From Fratercula arctica (lineage: Eukaryota; Chordata; Aves; Charadriiformes; Alcidae), in assembly GCA_947846985.1 (NCBI GenBank), contig CANTUZ010000002.1, positions 13,623,587 through 13,687,586 of the forward strand: DNA of 64,000 nt, read 5' to 3'. This document shows positions 38,194 to 49,688 of this stretch, one piece after another. Position 1 is the stretch's first letter. The number at the start of each line of letters is the position of its first letter. Made by a program: the position numbers and the translations under genes. The notes beneath the pieces were generated by a model. That model was given only the letters and a program-made list of their open reading frames with translations, was not told the DNA's origin and searched no databases.

Positions 38194-40850
38194 CTAGACA
38201 AGATGTCCCAGCACACTGTCCAGCTGAATCTTAAAAGTGTCCAGTGATGGGAAATCCACCACTTCCCTGGGGAGACTATTCCAATGGCTGATTGTTCTCA
38301 TTGTGAAAAATTTTCCTCTTGTGTCCAATTGGAATCTCCCCAGGAGTAACTTGTACCCATTACCCCTCATCTTTTCCATGTGACTCTTTGTAAAAAGGGA
38401 GTCTCTATCTTCTTTGTAGCCACCCTTTAAATACTGGAACACGGTGATAAAGTCTCCCCTCAGCCTTCTTTTCTCAAGGCTGAACAAACACAGTTCTCTC
38501 AGCCTTTCCTCATATGACAGGCTTCCCAGTCCTTTGATCACCTTTGTGGCCCTTCTCTGGACGTTCTCCAGCCTGTCCACAGCTTTTTTGTGTAGTGGGA
38601 ACCAAAACTGAACGCACTATTCCAGGTGCGGCCTGACAAGCGCTGAGTAGAGTCAGATAATGACTTCTTTATCTCTGCTGGTGATGCCTTTGTTGATGCA
38701 ACCCAGAATCCTGTTGGCGTTCTTTGCCACAGCAGCACACTGCTCACTCATATTGAGCTTGTGGCCCACCAGGATCCCCAGGTCCCTTTCCACAGAGCCG
38801 TTCCCCAGCTGAGTATATTCCAGCCTGTGTTGCACTCCTGGATTATGTCTTTCCCAGGTGCAAGACCTTACACTTGTCCTTGTTGCACTTCAGAAGGTTC
38901 TTATTAGCCCACTCTTCCAGCCTATCCAGGTCTTCCTGCAGGGTGGCTCTCCCTTCAGAAGTGTCTACTTCCCCACTCAGTTTAGTGTCACCAGCAGACT
39001 TCGTCAGGGTACACTTGATCCCATCATCCAGATCACTTATGAAGATATTAAACAGCGTTCGGCCCATTATCAATCCCTGGGGGACTCCACTTGTGACAGG
39101 TTGCCAGTTTGAAAAGGAGCTATTTACCACCTCCCTCTGGGCGCAACCTGTCAGCCAGTTCCCCACCCACTGCACAGAACCCTTATCTGGACCATAATGT
39201 ATCAGTTTCTCTAGGAGGAGGCTGTGGGGAACTGTGCTGAAGGCCTTGAAGAAATCCCGGTAGACAATGTCCACCGCTCGTCCCTCATCAACCGAGCAGG
39301 TTACTTTGTTGTAGAAGGCAATCAGGTTTGTCAAGCGTGATTTGCCCTTGGTGAATCCATGCTGGCTTTTCCCAATCACATGCTTCATTTGACTTGTGAC
39401 AGCCCCCAGGAGGATTTGGTCCATAACTTTCCCAGGGAACTGAAGGAAGACTGATGGGCCTATAATTTCATGGATCCTCCTTTAAACCCTTCTTGTAGAT
39501 GAGGGTGGCATTAGCCTTTTTCCAGTCTTCTGGGATGTCCCCCGATCTCCATGACTTTTCAAAGATAATGGAGCGCAGCCTCACAATGATGTCAGCCAGC
39601 TCTCTTAACAACCCTGGGTGGATATTGTCAGGGCCCATTGATTTGTAGGGGTCCAGCTCCTGTAATAGTTCACATACCAAGTCTTCCTTCACTGGTGCAA
39701 GGTCTGTGTTTGCATCAACCTGGATTTTTGTTCCCAAGGCCTGGGGCCCCATAGTGCTGGTAAAGACAGAGATGAAGAAAGTGTTGAGAAGCTCTGCCTT
39801 TTCAGTGTTGTTGGTGACTAAGAAGCTCTGCCTTTTCAGTGTTGTTGGTGACTAATTCACCTCTCCTGTTTAACAGCGGGCCAATATTCTCCTTCTGTTT
39901 CTGCTTCTTGTTTACATACCTGAAGAACCCTTTCCTGTAGTTGTTGACATCTCTGGCCAATTTCAGTTACAGCTGAGCTATTGCTTTTATAACTGCATCT
40001 CTGCACACTCTGGCAATGTCCTTGTAGTTCTCAACAGGTATTTGTCTGCTTTTCCATCTCTAGTACACTTCTCTTTTGGTTTTGAGCAGACCCAGAAACT
40101 GACAGTTAAGCCAAGGCGGTCTCTTGCTCCACCTACTCCCCTTACCTTTAAAGGGAATGAACTGTTTTTCTGCTTCCAGGAGAGCGCTCTTGAAAAACTC
40201 CCAGCACTTGCTATCTCCTCTATCCTCCATGGAAGCTTCCCACAGAATCCCTCCCAGCTGAGCTCTGAGCGAGCTGAAGTTTGCTCTTCTAAAATCTAAA
40301 ACCTTTGTCCTTGTACTAACCTTCAGTGTGCTCAGTAGGATCCCAAACTCCACAATATCGTGATGACTGCAGCCAAGGCTATCACTAACTGAGATATTAT
40401 GAAGTTTTCTTGGTCTGTGAGTAGCAAGTCCAGCAGTGCCTCGTTCCTGGTTGGGACAACTAAGATATGTATGAGGAAGTAGTACTCTACACATTTCAGG
40501 AACTTGATGGATGACATATGAGCTGCTGTATTGTTCTTCCAACAAATGTCTGGCTAGTTGAAATCACCCATAAGAACAAGGTTCTGTTGACCTTAAGTGA
40601 CCCAAATATTTATTTTTTGGCCTTTTTGTCTTGGTGTGGAGAACAGCAGTAGATGCCTACTGTAAGATCCCCCTTGGAGATGACCCCTCTGATCTTGGAC
40701 CAGAGGCATTCAATAAGGCTTCCACAATCACCATAGCTGACTTCTATGCATTCAAGGTTCTCCTTAACATAGAGTGCCACTCCTCCTCCTATTCTTCCCT
40801 GCCTGTATTTATGAAACAGCCTATAGTCATCCATCGCTATCCTCCAGTCA
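38194..40850 (-). pseudogene. CR1 ORF2 (endonuclease/reverse transcriptase) remnant
   Basis: Domains in minus-strand order: C-terminal part of the endonuclease (MDDYRLFHKYRQGRIGGGVA, about 40610-40834); linker with PTRNEALLDLLLTDQENF, then a frame change to SDSLGCSHHDIVEF; the FRRANFSSLR...PPWLN block (about 40060-40300); the ELDPYKSMGPDNIHPGLLR and SGDIPEDWKKANATLIYKKG motifs that open the reverse transcriptase (39468-39752); the palm with [23 protein letters not shown] and SAGDTKL (38843-39424); and the C-terminal [19 protein letters not shown] and SHWNSLPREVV region (38194-38580). At least four frame changes or stops break it. A TGA at 39468-39470 replaces the usual Gly of the DPGNYRP motif. 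The catalytic Ala-Asp-Asp is Ala-Gly-Asp (Gly codon at 38990-38992), so even a repaired frame would lack a metal-binding aspartate. The identification is very secure. Confidence 0.95.
39787..39854 (-). repeat. 34-bp perfect tandem duplication inside CR1 ORF2
   Basis: The unit AGAAGCTCTG...GGTGACTA (39787-39820) is repeated exactly at 39821-39854. It encodes part of the TNNTEKAELLSTFF region upstream of the reverse transcriptase. Because 34 is not a multiple of three it also shifts the frame. Identity of the two copies suggests it arose late, after insertion. Confidence 0.95.
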
Positions 40851-40854
40851 TGTC

Positions 40855-40873
40855 GATTCTATGATTCTATGAT
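40855..40873 (+). mobile_element. tiny CR1 3'-tail motif in reverse orientation
   Basis: GATTCTATGATTCTATGAT is the CR1 terminal repeat read on the plus strand, exactly abutting the 5' truncation point of a minus-strand CR1. No further plus-oriented CR1 sequence precedes it. It may mark a twin-priming or template-switch event, or the last bases of a separate plus-strand insertion cut off by the larger element. Confidence 0.5.
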
Positions 40874-41040
40874 GCTGTAATTCTTATGCCTATACACTCT
40901 CTTTCAAGAAGCTAGAGTTAATATGCTAATAAAATACTGCAGGATGGAGCATTAGGAAGAAGATATTCATGTCTAAAACACTTTGAGTCTGGTCCACCAT
41001 TTCCAGGTGGGATGTAGACCAGACGCAACCTGCCAAGTCA
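40874..41040. other. unassigned junction between two CR1 pieces
   Basis: About 165 bases that I cannot align confidently with CR1, although the minus-strand phrase QSRRLLGN just beyond them (about 41100) is still CR1-like. It may be diverged CR1 or filler from the rearrangement. Confidence 0.35.
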
Positions 41041-41935
41041 CAGATTTCTAACAATCATCTGCCTGCCCCCTAAGACATTTATTCCTATTTCTATTTCCCA
41101 GGAGTCTCCTGGATTGCCTATAGCTCACTGTGCTGCTTTTTCAGCAGATGTTGGGGTGGTTGAAGTCCCCTATTAGGACGAGAGCCTGCAAGCGCGATGC
41201 CTCCTGCACCTGGAGTAAAGAGGCTTCATCAACAGGCTCCCCTTGATCAGGCAGCCTGTAGCAGACACCAACCACATGGTTCCCTTTGTTGCCTCAGTTT
41301 CTAATTCTTACCCATAAGCTTTCAACCTGTTCATGGTTATCCTTCAGGGACAACTCTTCACATCCTATCCATTTCTTGATGTAGAGGGCAACACCTCTGC
41401 CCCTCCTTCCTTGCCTGTCCTTTTTGAACCACCTGCAGCCATCGACAGCTGCACTCCAGTCGTGGGAGTCATCCCACCAAGTTTCAGTAATGGCAACTAG
41501 GTTGTAGCTTTTTAGCAGCACGGTGGCTTCCAGCTCCTCCTGTTTGTTGCCCACGCTGCGTGCATTGGTGTAGAGGCACTTCAGCTGGGCTGTTGGCCGT
41601 GTCACCTTCTCAGAGGAACACCGCTCAATTCCTTTCAAGTATTTCACTGGTGTTTCCCTCTTGGCTCCTTCTACCTGAGGAGCCCCTGTCTCATATCCAT
41701 AAGACTTCAAATGTGCTGCAGTGTAGCCAGCAAGTCCCAGACCAACAGACTGATGGCCCTCGCTAGGACCCTGTCCCTCTAACCTTGGCTTGTCACCCCA
41801 CAGCTTGCCACAGACAAGTCTGATATTATCTCCCTTCCCCTTCATGCCTAGTTTAAAGATCTGACAAAGAGCCCTGCTAGCTTGTGAGCAAAGACCCTCT
41901 TCCCCCTTTGAGAAAGGCAGCACATGCACTGCTTT
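41041..41935 (-). mobile_element. CR1 LINE 5'-region piece with endonuclease domain
   Basis: A separate CR1 copy on the minus strand. A 211-codon frame (41294-41929) runs through a CR1-type leader (GPSEGHQSVGLGLAGYTAAH, YLKGIERCSSE) into the start of the APE-like endonuclease: LYTNARSVGNKQEELE with its conserved Asn, ITETWWDDSHDW with its conserved Glu, and RRGRGVALYIKKWIGCEELS. After a stop at about 41294 the homology resumes as NHVVGVCYRLPDQGEPVDEA and GDFNHPNIC, where the next conserved Trp codon is TGA (41141-41143). The reverse transcriptase and 3' end are missing. It overlaps the domain content of the neighbouring copy and differs in residue sequence, so the two derive from different source elements. 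Confidence 0.93.
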
Positions 41936-44228
41936 TATGAATGAAGAATTTCAGAGTGGCTACATATAAAGGCATCTTTGGTATGTTATGATTTGAGAGG
42001 CTTTACTGGTGGTGTACAAATTGGGATCAAATCATAATATGAAACAGAATCCAAATCTTCATCAGACAGAGGTCTTAATCTGATGTAACATATTTGATCC
42101 ATACAACCACACAATTTGCCTCTGAAAAAAAACCAAAACCCCACAAATTTCTCTCATGAAAAAATTCTCTATTACAGTTTTATAATCCTCTCCACATTTG
42201 CAGGAACTGAACACAGTTTTTAGCAGTGTTAGAAACAGTAACAACAGTAAAGTCCCCACTGGACTTCAGAAAGTCTCCAGAACATCTTTTATGGGGTTGT
42301 AACTCTTCTGGGGAACATAGCTTTTATGCTGCAGCATGTGTGTGAATAGAAAATGGGATTTCCAACTACAGAATATCATTTTTTGCTTAAGCTTTATCTG
42401 ATCTCCTGATTTCAGTGGGTTTTGGCTCCAGTTCTCTTTGATCCTGTAGAAAAAGTAGTTAATTAAAAGAACTCTGAGCACAAATAAGTTCAAAGTATTC
42501 TATCAGAAGTCAATGACTCCAGCTTATGGCTGATCCTTAATCACCTGCATTTTCTGCTTAATGAAATCGGACACAGCGTGAATTCCAAAATAGCCAAAGA
42601 CTAATTTTTTACAGTTCTGGAAATGAATGTTCTCAATTATTGACCAAAGACATAACAATTTGCATATTTCTGATTCTTTATTTTGATATACATGTCTCAA
42701 AGGATTTTTCATCTACGTAAGTTATTCACAAATGAAAAATGAGTGCCACTCAGTCATACTCAGTTCTTTGAAAGTGAGTTTAGTCATGCACATTAGCATC
42801 TACGTATTCCTTGTCATTCGCAGGCATTAAAGACAAATCCACTTCTACTTAGAATTCAAGGCTGGAAAACCCCTGCCTGTCCAGTCACTGCACAGTTTCC
42901 AATCAGTAACCATTATGTGGAGCAATGCTTTTCCTCCACATCTTGCTCTTGATATACACATATACACTGGTCACTCACTGCTTGGGTCAGAGATCTGGAC
43001 TGATACTTGCAGTCTTTCCAAGATGCCCATATAAAGACTCTAATTTTCAGTATCTACAATAAATTACATGAAGATGTAGGCTATGGTTAGGAGTCACTTT
43101 TCCTGAAAACAGACATTTAGAAGAGTCATCTTGTCTAAGATGCTTGCTCATCTTAGAATTACAAAAATGCCTGTTTTTTGGACTGAGCTCCTAAAAGAAA
43201 CATGTATGCACTTGTCTTTAAAAAGATTTCAAGTGATTGACCAAGTGGGCCAAGAGGGGAAAGAGGAATGTTAGGATAAAGAATAAAAAATTGTCATCTG
43301 CCTTCAGTAAGACACCTAACCCCTGAATGGTAAAAACCACTAGTCTCATACCATTTCTACCCAAAAGGTCAACGACATGCAGGATGCTAACCGTGTAATC
43401 AGCACACCCCGGCATTTAAAAGAAGTAGTAGAAAAAGGCTTCATTGTTATACTCTTCATAATGAAATCATGGAAAGGCGTAAGTCTAAAAATGATTATAA
43501 CTAAGCTTTGCTGAACCACTACAGGTACAGGGTTCAGCATGTGGAGAGATTAAAGCCTTGTGCAATCACTGCCTAGAGACCGCATGTCATTTCACATCAA
43601 TTGGCATGATGAATCTTTTACATAATGTGAATCACAGTCTAATTGTGAGTTTGATTGCATCTACTGTTGTTCTGATCACACAGCCTCAGCACATAGAGGT
43701 GAACAGGGAACTAAGCTATTGTACAGAGTTAAAGGAAGAAAGAAAAGCTGTGTAGCATGAAATGAAAGTGACATCTCACAGGATATATATTACTAAAGTT
43801 GCTGAGCAATTTAACAGCTACATGTAAAATATATATTGACATCACCAAAAAAGGCAATTAAAGGAGCATCTCTTCCACCAATAGAAATATATCATTTCTG
43901 AAATCAGCAGGCTGCTGCCAGGAAACTCAGACTGGAAGCCTTGTTGCCAGTGAAGATGCATTTAAGACAATAAACTCTCCATTAGCTGCGATACAGGCAG
44001 AATGTAACTAACTCAGGATCCTCACAAGAGCTGGCAGAAAAAAGGTGGTACAATATGCTTCAAAAATATTTCTAAAGATTGGGTTCAGTCATGGATTTGT
44101 CATAAATCATATTGCAAAGCAAAGCAAAAATCGATCCTCTATGGAAATTATATTGCTTCTATTACTGTAGTAGCTGAGACATGTAAAATCTGTAATGCAT
44201 TTATTCCCCAATATCATTACAACTATTG
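41936..44228. other. unique non-coding DNA
   Basis: No coding signal or named repeat. Open frames are 75 codons or fewer. Confidence 0.6.
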
Positions 44229-44325
44229 TCTTCACTTTATAAATGTAAAATAGAATATCAGTTAATTAAGAAATTTGTCCTAGGCACTACAGGAATTCTA
44301 CAGAATAGCAAGTGATGTTATTCAG
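44229..44325 (-). mobile_element. possible MIR/L2-like fragment, weak
   Basis: CACTTTATAAATGTAAAATAG followed by GTTAATTAAGAAATTTGTCCTAGGCA loosely follows the antisense MIR order CATTTTACAGATGAGGAAAC ... GTTAAGTAACTTGCCCAAGGTCA. The similarity is low and could be chance. Confidence 0.25.
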
Positions 44326-44591
44326 ACAGTCAGGTAGCAATGCAGTACTTAACGTTACCAGTTAGGTGCTGGACTGTAGCCCCTACTTGCTCGTCAGTGA
44401 ACCATCTGCATATGGGGTACATGGCATTATTACATTCATTATGGAACTACTTCTTAGTCTCAGAGGAAGATCTACCATCCAGGACTACCCAAACTTTTAC
44501 TAGGGTCAAAAAGAAGTATGATCATCACAAATGAAATGGAGCCACTTATTTCAGATTTTGGGTAGGAATTGTCACATCCAAAAGCATTTTA

Positions 44592-44918
44592 ATGTCGGGG
44601 CCTACAGGAAGGATGGGGAGGGACTCTTTATCAGGGAGTGTAATGATAGGACATGGGGTAACGGTTTCAAACAGAAAGAGGGTAGATTTAGATTGGATAT
44701 TAGGAAGAAATTCTTTACTGTCAGGCTGGTGAGGCACTGGAACAAGTTGCCCAGAGGAGCTGTGGATGACCCATCCCTGGAGGTGTTCAAGGCCAGGCTG
44801 GATGGGGCTTTGAGCAACCTGGTCTGGTGGGAGGTGCCCCTGCCCATAGCAGGGGGGTTGGAACTAGATGATCTTTACGGTCCCTTCCAACCTGAACCAT
44901 TCTATGATTCTATGATTC
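44592..44918 (+). mobile_element. CR1 3' end, about 330 bp
   Basis: Encodes the C-terminal CR1 ORF2 residues in one open frame: DRTWGNGFKQKEGRFRLDIR, KKFFTVRLVRHWNKLPR, DDPSLEVFKARLDGALSNLV. The 3' untranslated region follows, with the GCCCCTGCCCATAGCAGGGG inverted repeat, GGTCCCTTCCAACCTGAACC and the ATTCTATGATTCTATGATTC tail. It is well preserved and 5'-truncated. The 142-codon frame at 44531-44959 begins in flanking DNA and is a chimera, not a gene. Its closest relative here is the oppositely oriented copy at 49689-50024. Confidence 0.95.
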
Positions 44919-46389
44919 ATTCTAATGTTAGTCTTTGGATAACAGTCTACATAGACTAGATGCAAATTCATAATGGTTACTACTGATTATCTCAACTTCA
45001 TAGACCTTAAAGCATGGAAAAATAGTGAAGAAATTACTAGGTTTGCCCAGTCAATTGCTATAGTATCTATCTCATTGTATTTATTAAGGATTTACATAAA
45101 TCTTTCCCTATATTTACATGGAACCCCTAAATCTGCAGAACCGAGATTTGAGAATGACAGGAGAGTCAGCAACACATTGTAGGGGAACAGCCAACAAATC
45201 TGTATAAGGAGTTTGAGGCATTCCCTGGAGACATGTGACCATAAACCTGTTTTTCCTTGAGAGAAATTAAGAAGATTGTAAAAAGCAGCAAAATCAACTT
45301 TCATGGGGACATACTTCTGATTTTACTACCAATTATAATGTCCAAAAAGGAATTCTCAGTCCCACAAGAGCATTAATGACAGTAAATTTGGTTATTGCCC
45401 TCTCATCATTTGACTACATTATATGTTTAAGGCAACAGGATTTTATTTTTTTTTTAATCTCTTAGGGGTTTTTTATAAGGCAATCCACTTTTTCTCTCAA
45501 AGTCATTACAGCTAAAGACTCGGGAGTCATTTCAAGCTTGGATTATGTGTAGGTGGTTGGTTATGGGTTTATCTTGCTTCAGTTTGATTTTAGATAGATG
45601 AATTTGTAAAGCAATTGAAACATTTCTAAAACAAATGGATACCTATAGAAATAAATACAAGTCAAGGGTTGGCATATCAGTTGACATAAATCATAATTCC
45701 AATGATGGAACTATGTCATTTTACCTCTGCTAGACAAGTGTTCTGAGGATCCTGGAAATAAACCAGCACTCAGTGTGAAAGTTTGCTATGCCAGCAAATT
45801 CTTCTCCTATAAAGTTGATAGCTTAGCTTTATAAGCTCTAAACGTTTGTGTGTCCAATAAATGTATTTGCACTAAATTTGTATTTTTTAAAAAAAGAAAC
45901 TCTGATCTTTCTGCTAGATGCCTCTGCTAAGCATCTTTCCAGTCTATATTTCAATGTTTTTGATGTGCTGACAGTCAACCACACTACTTTGCCCTTAATG
46001 TTTTCTGACCCACTACACGGAATAATTTAGTGTACCTAAATTGTGTAGATCTGGGTATGGAATTACCATCGCTCCTTGGGATTTGGGGCCTATTTGTTAA
46101 CAGGAGATTAAAACTAGCACATCTCAGTAGTCACTACAGTGCACATTGATTTTAACTTGGGAACTATTTGGGAAGAAAAAGTACACTGAACTTTATTTCA
46201 GTGTTTAGAATCCAAATATTTAGCAGAAGGAACATAAAAAATTCCTGTAGATAACTAGTTTCTGAATTAGTTGCTCACAAATAATTAGTTTTCTGAGGCA
46301 CTTTAACAGAAGTCAGAAGTAAAGCTGATTAGAGTGAGTTCCTCCTCAGTTATCCTACTATGAGGACTTAAAACCCATGAGAATGCATT

Positions 46390-46412
46390 AAAAAAAAAAA
46401 AAAAAAAAAAAA
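46390..46412 (+). repeat. poly(A) run, 23 bases
   Basis: Uninterrupted A. The preceding sequence does not read as a retroposed gene. Confidence 0.95.
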
Positions 46413-48593
46413 TCACAGAATTTGGTGAATGTGAAAAGCAGAATTTGGTCATGTAGACAGGTCAGAAAAAATTCTGTGACTGGGTGATAAGAATGTCATA
46501 TGAATTTCCCCTGTCTCGATATCACAGGTATGAAGCACCAGCTTTGTTCCTGTGTTTTAAAGGTACAAAAGCAATATGGTTAAGGTAATAAACATTGCTG
46601 GTAATGTGGATTTCATCAGGCCAACAGCATTTTTCCTCAATAATTTCATTACCCCTGTCTTGCAAGGATTCAGTACCATGATAAGAACTGAAAGCACAGT
46701 CTTTTATCAGGAACAGAACACACAATAGAGTAATAGGCAGCATAAAAATATAGGTCTGCCAAAAGTAATGACCTGAACTTCTGGATTTTAAGAGAGCTCA
46801 AATTTCCCTGAGGCAGTCTCCACTCTCCTCACATTAATGAAAACCTTAACTACAAAAGACTCAGGGAATGATACAGGTATACCCTACAGATCCTTATCAT
46901 ACAGAAAGATCATTTCTACAAAAGATATTATTACTTGTAAATGCCATTTGGATTTGACTTGTCAGGTATTGAAGGAAGATTCATGCCTCCAGTTGTAAAC
47001 AAAGGGCACTCATTAATTAATTTCCCAACACGAAAATACAATGAGATGCAAACACAAGTCAGTGGTTCATGCCAGATGCCCAGGTAACAAATCATAGAAC
47101 TGGACACGTTTTGAACCATTAGTGCTGGCATAAACACCATGGAGCTCCTGAGAGGTAGCCAGTCAACCCAGACAGACTCATTACTGCGAGCAGCATTAAA
47201 TTAAACAGTGGCATAAAGAGTCATACAATATCTCAAACTCTAACACATTGATGAGCTGATTACTTAAGCAAAATACTGCAGAGGGCTGTGTGTGCCGGTG
47301 TGCATGCATTTAAAATACTACACATGCATAGGTCACTCAGACACTGCAATAAATTCAATAAATTAAACATGAATCGTTGGGCACGTTAAATGAATTGCAA
47401 CCCATAATCATCTAAGTAGCAACAAGGCATTCATTTAAACTGACCTAGATGGATTGTATAAAGAGTTATTAAATATAATGGGAATACAAATTACAAGTTA
47501 GAAACCCTGGAATTCTTTTCTGTTTGAAAGGATTTTTGTAAGAAGTCAGTAACTGAAACTATGCATATGTCTGATATTTTGCCACTTCCTTTACTAGGCA
47601 CTGGTTTATTGGAGTAGTTTATATGCAAATAAGATAATGTGAGACTGTAAATAATGTACCTGTGGTATGGTCCACTCTGCAATCCTGTGATAATAGGGTG
47701 GTGGAATACAGAACAGTATTGATGATGAGTATAAAAAACACTCAGTTGAGTCAGGAATCTCCAGAATTTCAAAGCAAGCATATTTGGCACAACTAAGTGA
47801 AGAGGAAAAGGTTTATTTGAACTTATTCTGGAATGCACAGCAGTTACTTAGATTTGTTTTATCTTATTCAGAATCATTTCATGGTCCAGAGAGAAAAGCA
47901 CTGTTCCTTTCGTCAAAAGATTCAGGGTGGAATTCATCTGACTAAACGCAGAGGTCTGCTCTTTATCTGAGTCATCCCAGTCCCCATGGATAATCACTAG
48001 AAATCTAGTCACTATAGGCTATGAAGTCTAAGACAGACTTCCTCTAGTTCTAAAACAGACATTTTAAATACATCAGCTGGATTGAATCCTAAAAGGGTCT
48101 TTTTCTCTACAATGAATATAAAGGGAGGTTCAGAAATAGCTGTCTATGTTACATATGTCTAAGGAAGATGAGGTGACTCCTGTTCCTAGAATCTCTCTTG
48201 GCTTTCCTGCTAACATGCTATATGGCTCTGGAAGTCTAAAAGCTACTAAAAAAATCAAGAATGCTATTTTAGACTTCATTGCTCTTTTGATGACATATAT
48301 TAGGCAATATCTGTACTTTTCCGACATCTATATTTACTCATGGTGACTCCCACTTTTCACCTTTTTTTATCAGTGTTCTACTTCCCACTCTGTCTGTTTT
48401 GCATATTTACTGTGCAGTCTTTAAACAAGAACTGTTACTTTTGCATGCAGGACGTGAGAGGACAGAACCTCAGTATCAGATTTGTCTCTTGGCATAACAC
48501 TACACAGGTAGTTAAAAATGAATTTTAACTGTTGTTGGAATCATCTGAGGTTAGAAAATTCTTCTTATCAGCTAATATGGATAGCCATGGTAT

Positions 48594-48623
48594 TTAAAAA
48601 TAAATAAATAAATAAATAAATAA
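48594..48623 (+). repeat. (TAAA)n short tandem repeat
   Basis: About seven TAAA units. Confidence 0.95.
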
Positions 48624-48820
48624 TTTTTCATAGTGGAATAAAATAAAAATTCAATGTCTTTCAGCATATTCCCAGCCATATTAGGGAGGTGACAGTGAAT
48701 ATAAATTTCATGAGCAGGTTACCTAAGGATAACAGAAAAAGGAATAATACAAAAAACCTGCCAGAACTTACATTTGGAATTTGGAAAAGCATATACTGAA
48801 GTGGATTGCTAAATTTATTT

Positions 48821-48880
48821 AAAAAAAAAAAAAAAGAAAAGAAAAGAAAAAAAAAAAAAAAACAAAAACCAAAACCAAAA
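48821..48880 (+). repeat. A-rich low-complexity tract
   Basis: A runs interrupted by AAAAG and AAAACC units. Confidence 0.95.
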
Positions 48881-49688
48881 CTCACAGTGGAAAAATAAAG
48901 GTCATTTTAGATTAATAGAAGCTTAATTTAGTCACTAATTACTAGTTGGTCACCAGTAATACTGTCCAGAAAATTTGAGAAGTCAAGAGCCAGAAAACCA
49001 CTCTAGGTTGCAACCGACAGTCTCAGAGGATAGCACAGAGGTAGCCTGCTCTGTGCACACCCTTCCTGGCCTCTCATGCTTGCCCAGTGTCAGAATTCTG
49101 CAAGCACTTGGCATAACTGTCCACTAATAGTAGCCACCTATGGTCCCTCCGGTGACGTCTGGGAGCGTAGCGTGATGCTATCATCAGTAATAGAACCGAC
49201 AAGAACCTACTGAAAGTAAAATTTGGAGAATTCCAAATTAATCTAAATGATGGCCTAGCCAAAAAAGCTGCTTTTAAGATCATCTCTTAAAAAAGATTAA
49301 GAAGTGTTCCTTTTTAATTCATTTGCAAAAAAGTAAAGAAAATATTAATGATTAAATTTAGGAGAGTTACCTGAAATTGCTTATTTCAAATATAAAAAAC
49401 AAAAGGACTGACTGCGGATTACTGAAGGAGAATATCTGTAAATTGGTTACTTTTCAATTTCTGTGACACCTTACAAGAATGTTTTTATTTTACTTTACTT
49501 TACTTCAGTCCAATGAAAGGCCTAATTAAACTCCAAGGAAAAATGCCTGAATAAAAGAGAAAGCAATTTTGTTACAGAGCAGAAAATAAGAGAGAGGGAT
49601 ATTCACTCGGTTTTCAAAACTGCCTACAGTTCTGCATGACTAAACAATTTACATTACTAATGGTTTAGAATTCAAATATAAGCATATT

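Larger units (their letters stand above)
38111..40853 (-). mobile_element. CR1 LINE, about 2.7 kb, 5'-truncated
   Basis: On the minus strand this reads as a CR1 element from within the endonuclease domain to the 3' end. Its 3' terminus is at 38111, where the plus strand shows tandem TCATAGAATCATAGAAT-type units, the complement of the CR1 terminal repeat. CR1 moves by target-primed reverse transcription with its own ORF2 protein. The 5' end stops at about 40853, next to a short CR1 tail in the opposite orientation and then a second CR1 piece. No target-site duplication is evident, as is usual for CR1. It is the most complete element in the window but is clearly dead. Confidence 0.95.
44919..49688. 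other. unique non-coding DNA with simple repeats
   Basis: No gene or named transposon. Contains 23 A at 46390-46412, a TAAA tract and an A-rich block near 48.6-48.9 kb, and short open frames only (largest 115 codons on minus, 47491-47838, with no domain). Confidence 0.55.

Noticed and set aside
38194..41929. A functional reverse-transcriptase gene or retron-like system
   Set aside because: The motifs are those of CR1 LINE ORF2, with frameshifts, stops and an Ala-Gly-Asp active site; ordinary dead retrotransposons.
44531..44959. 142-codon open frame as a host gene
   Set aside because: Its first 20 or so codons are flanking DNA and the rest is CR1 ORF2 C-terminus plus 3' untranslated region.
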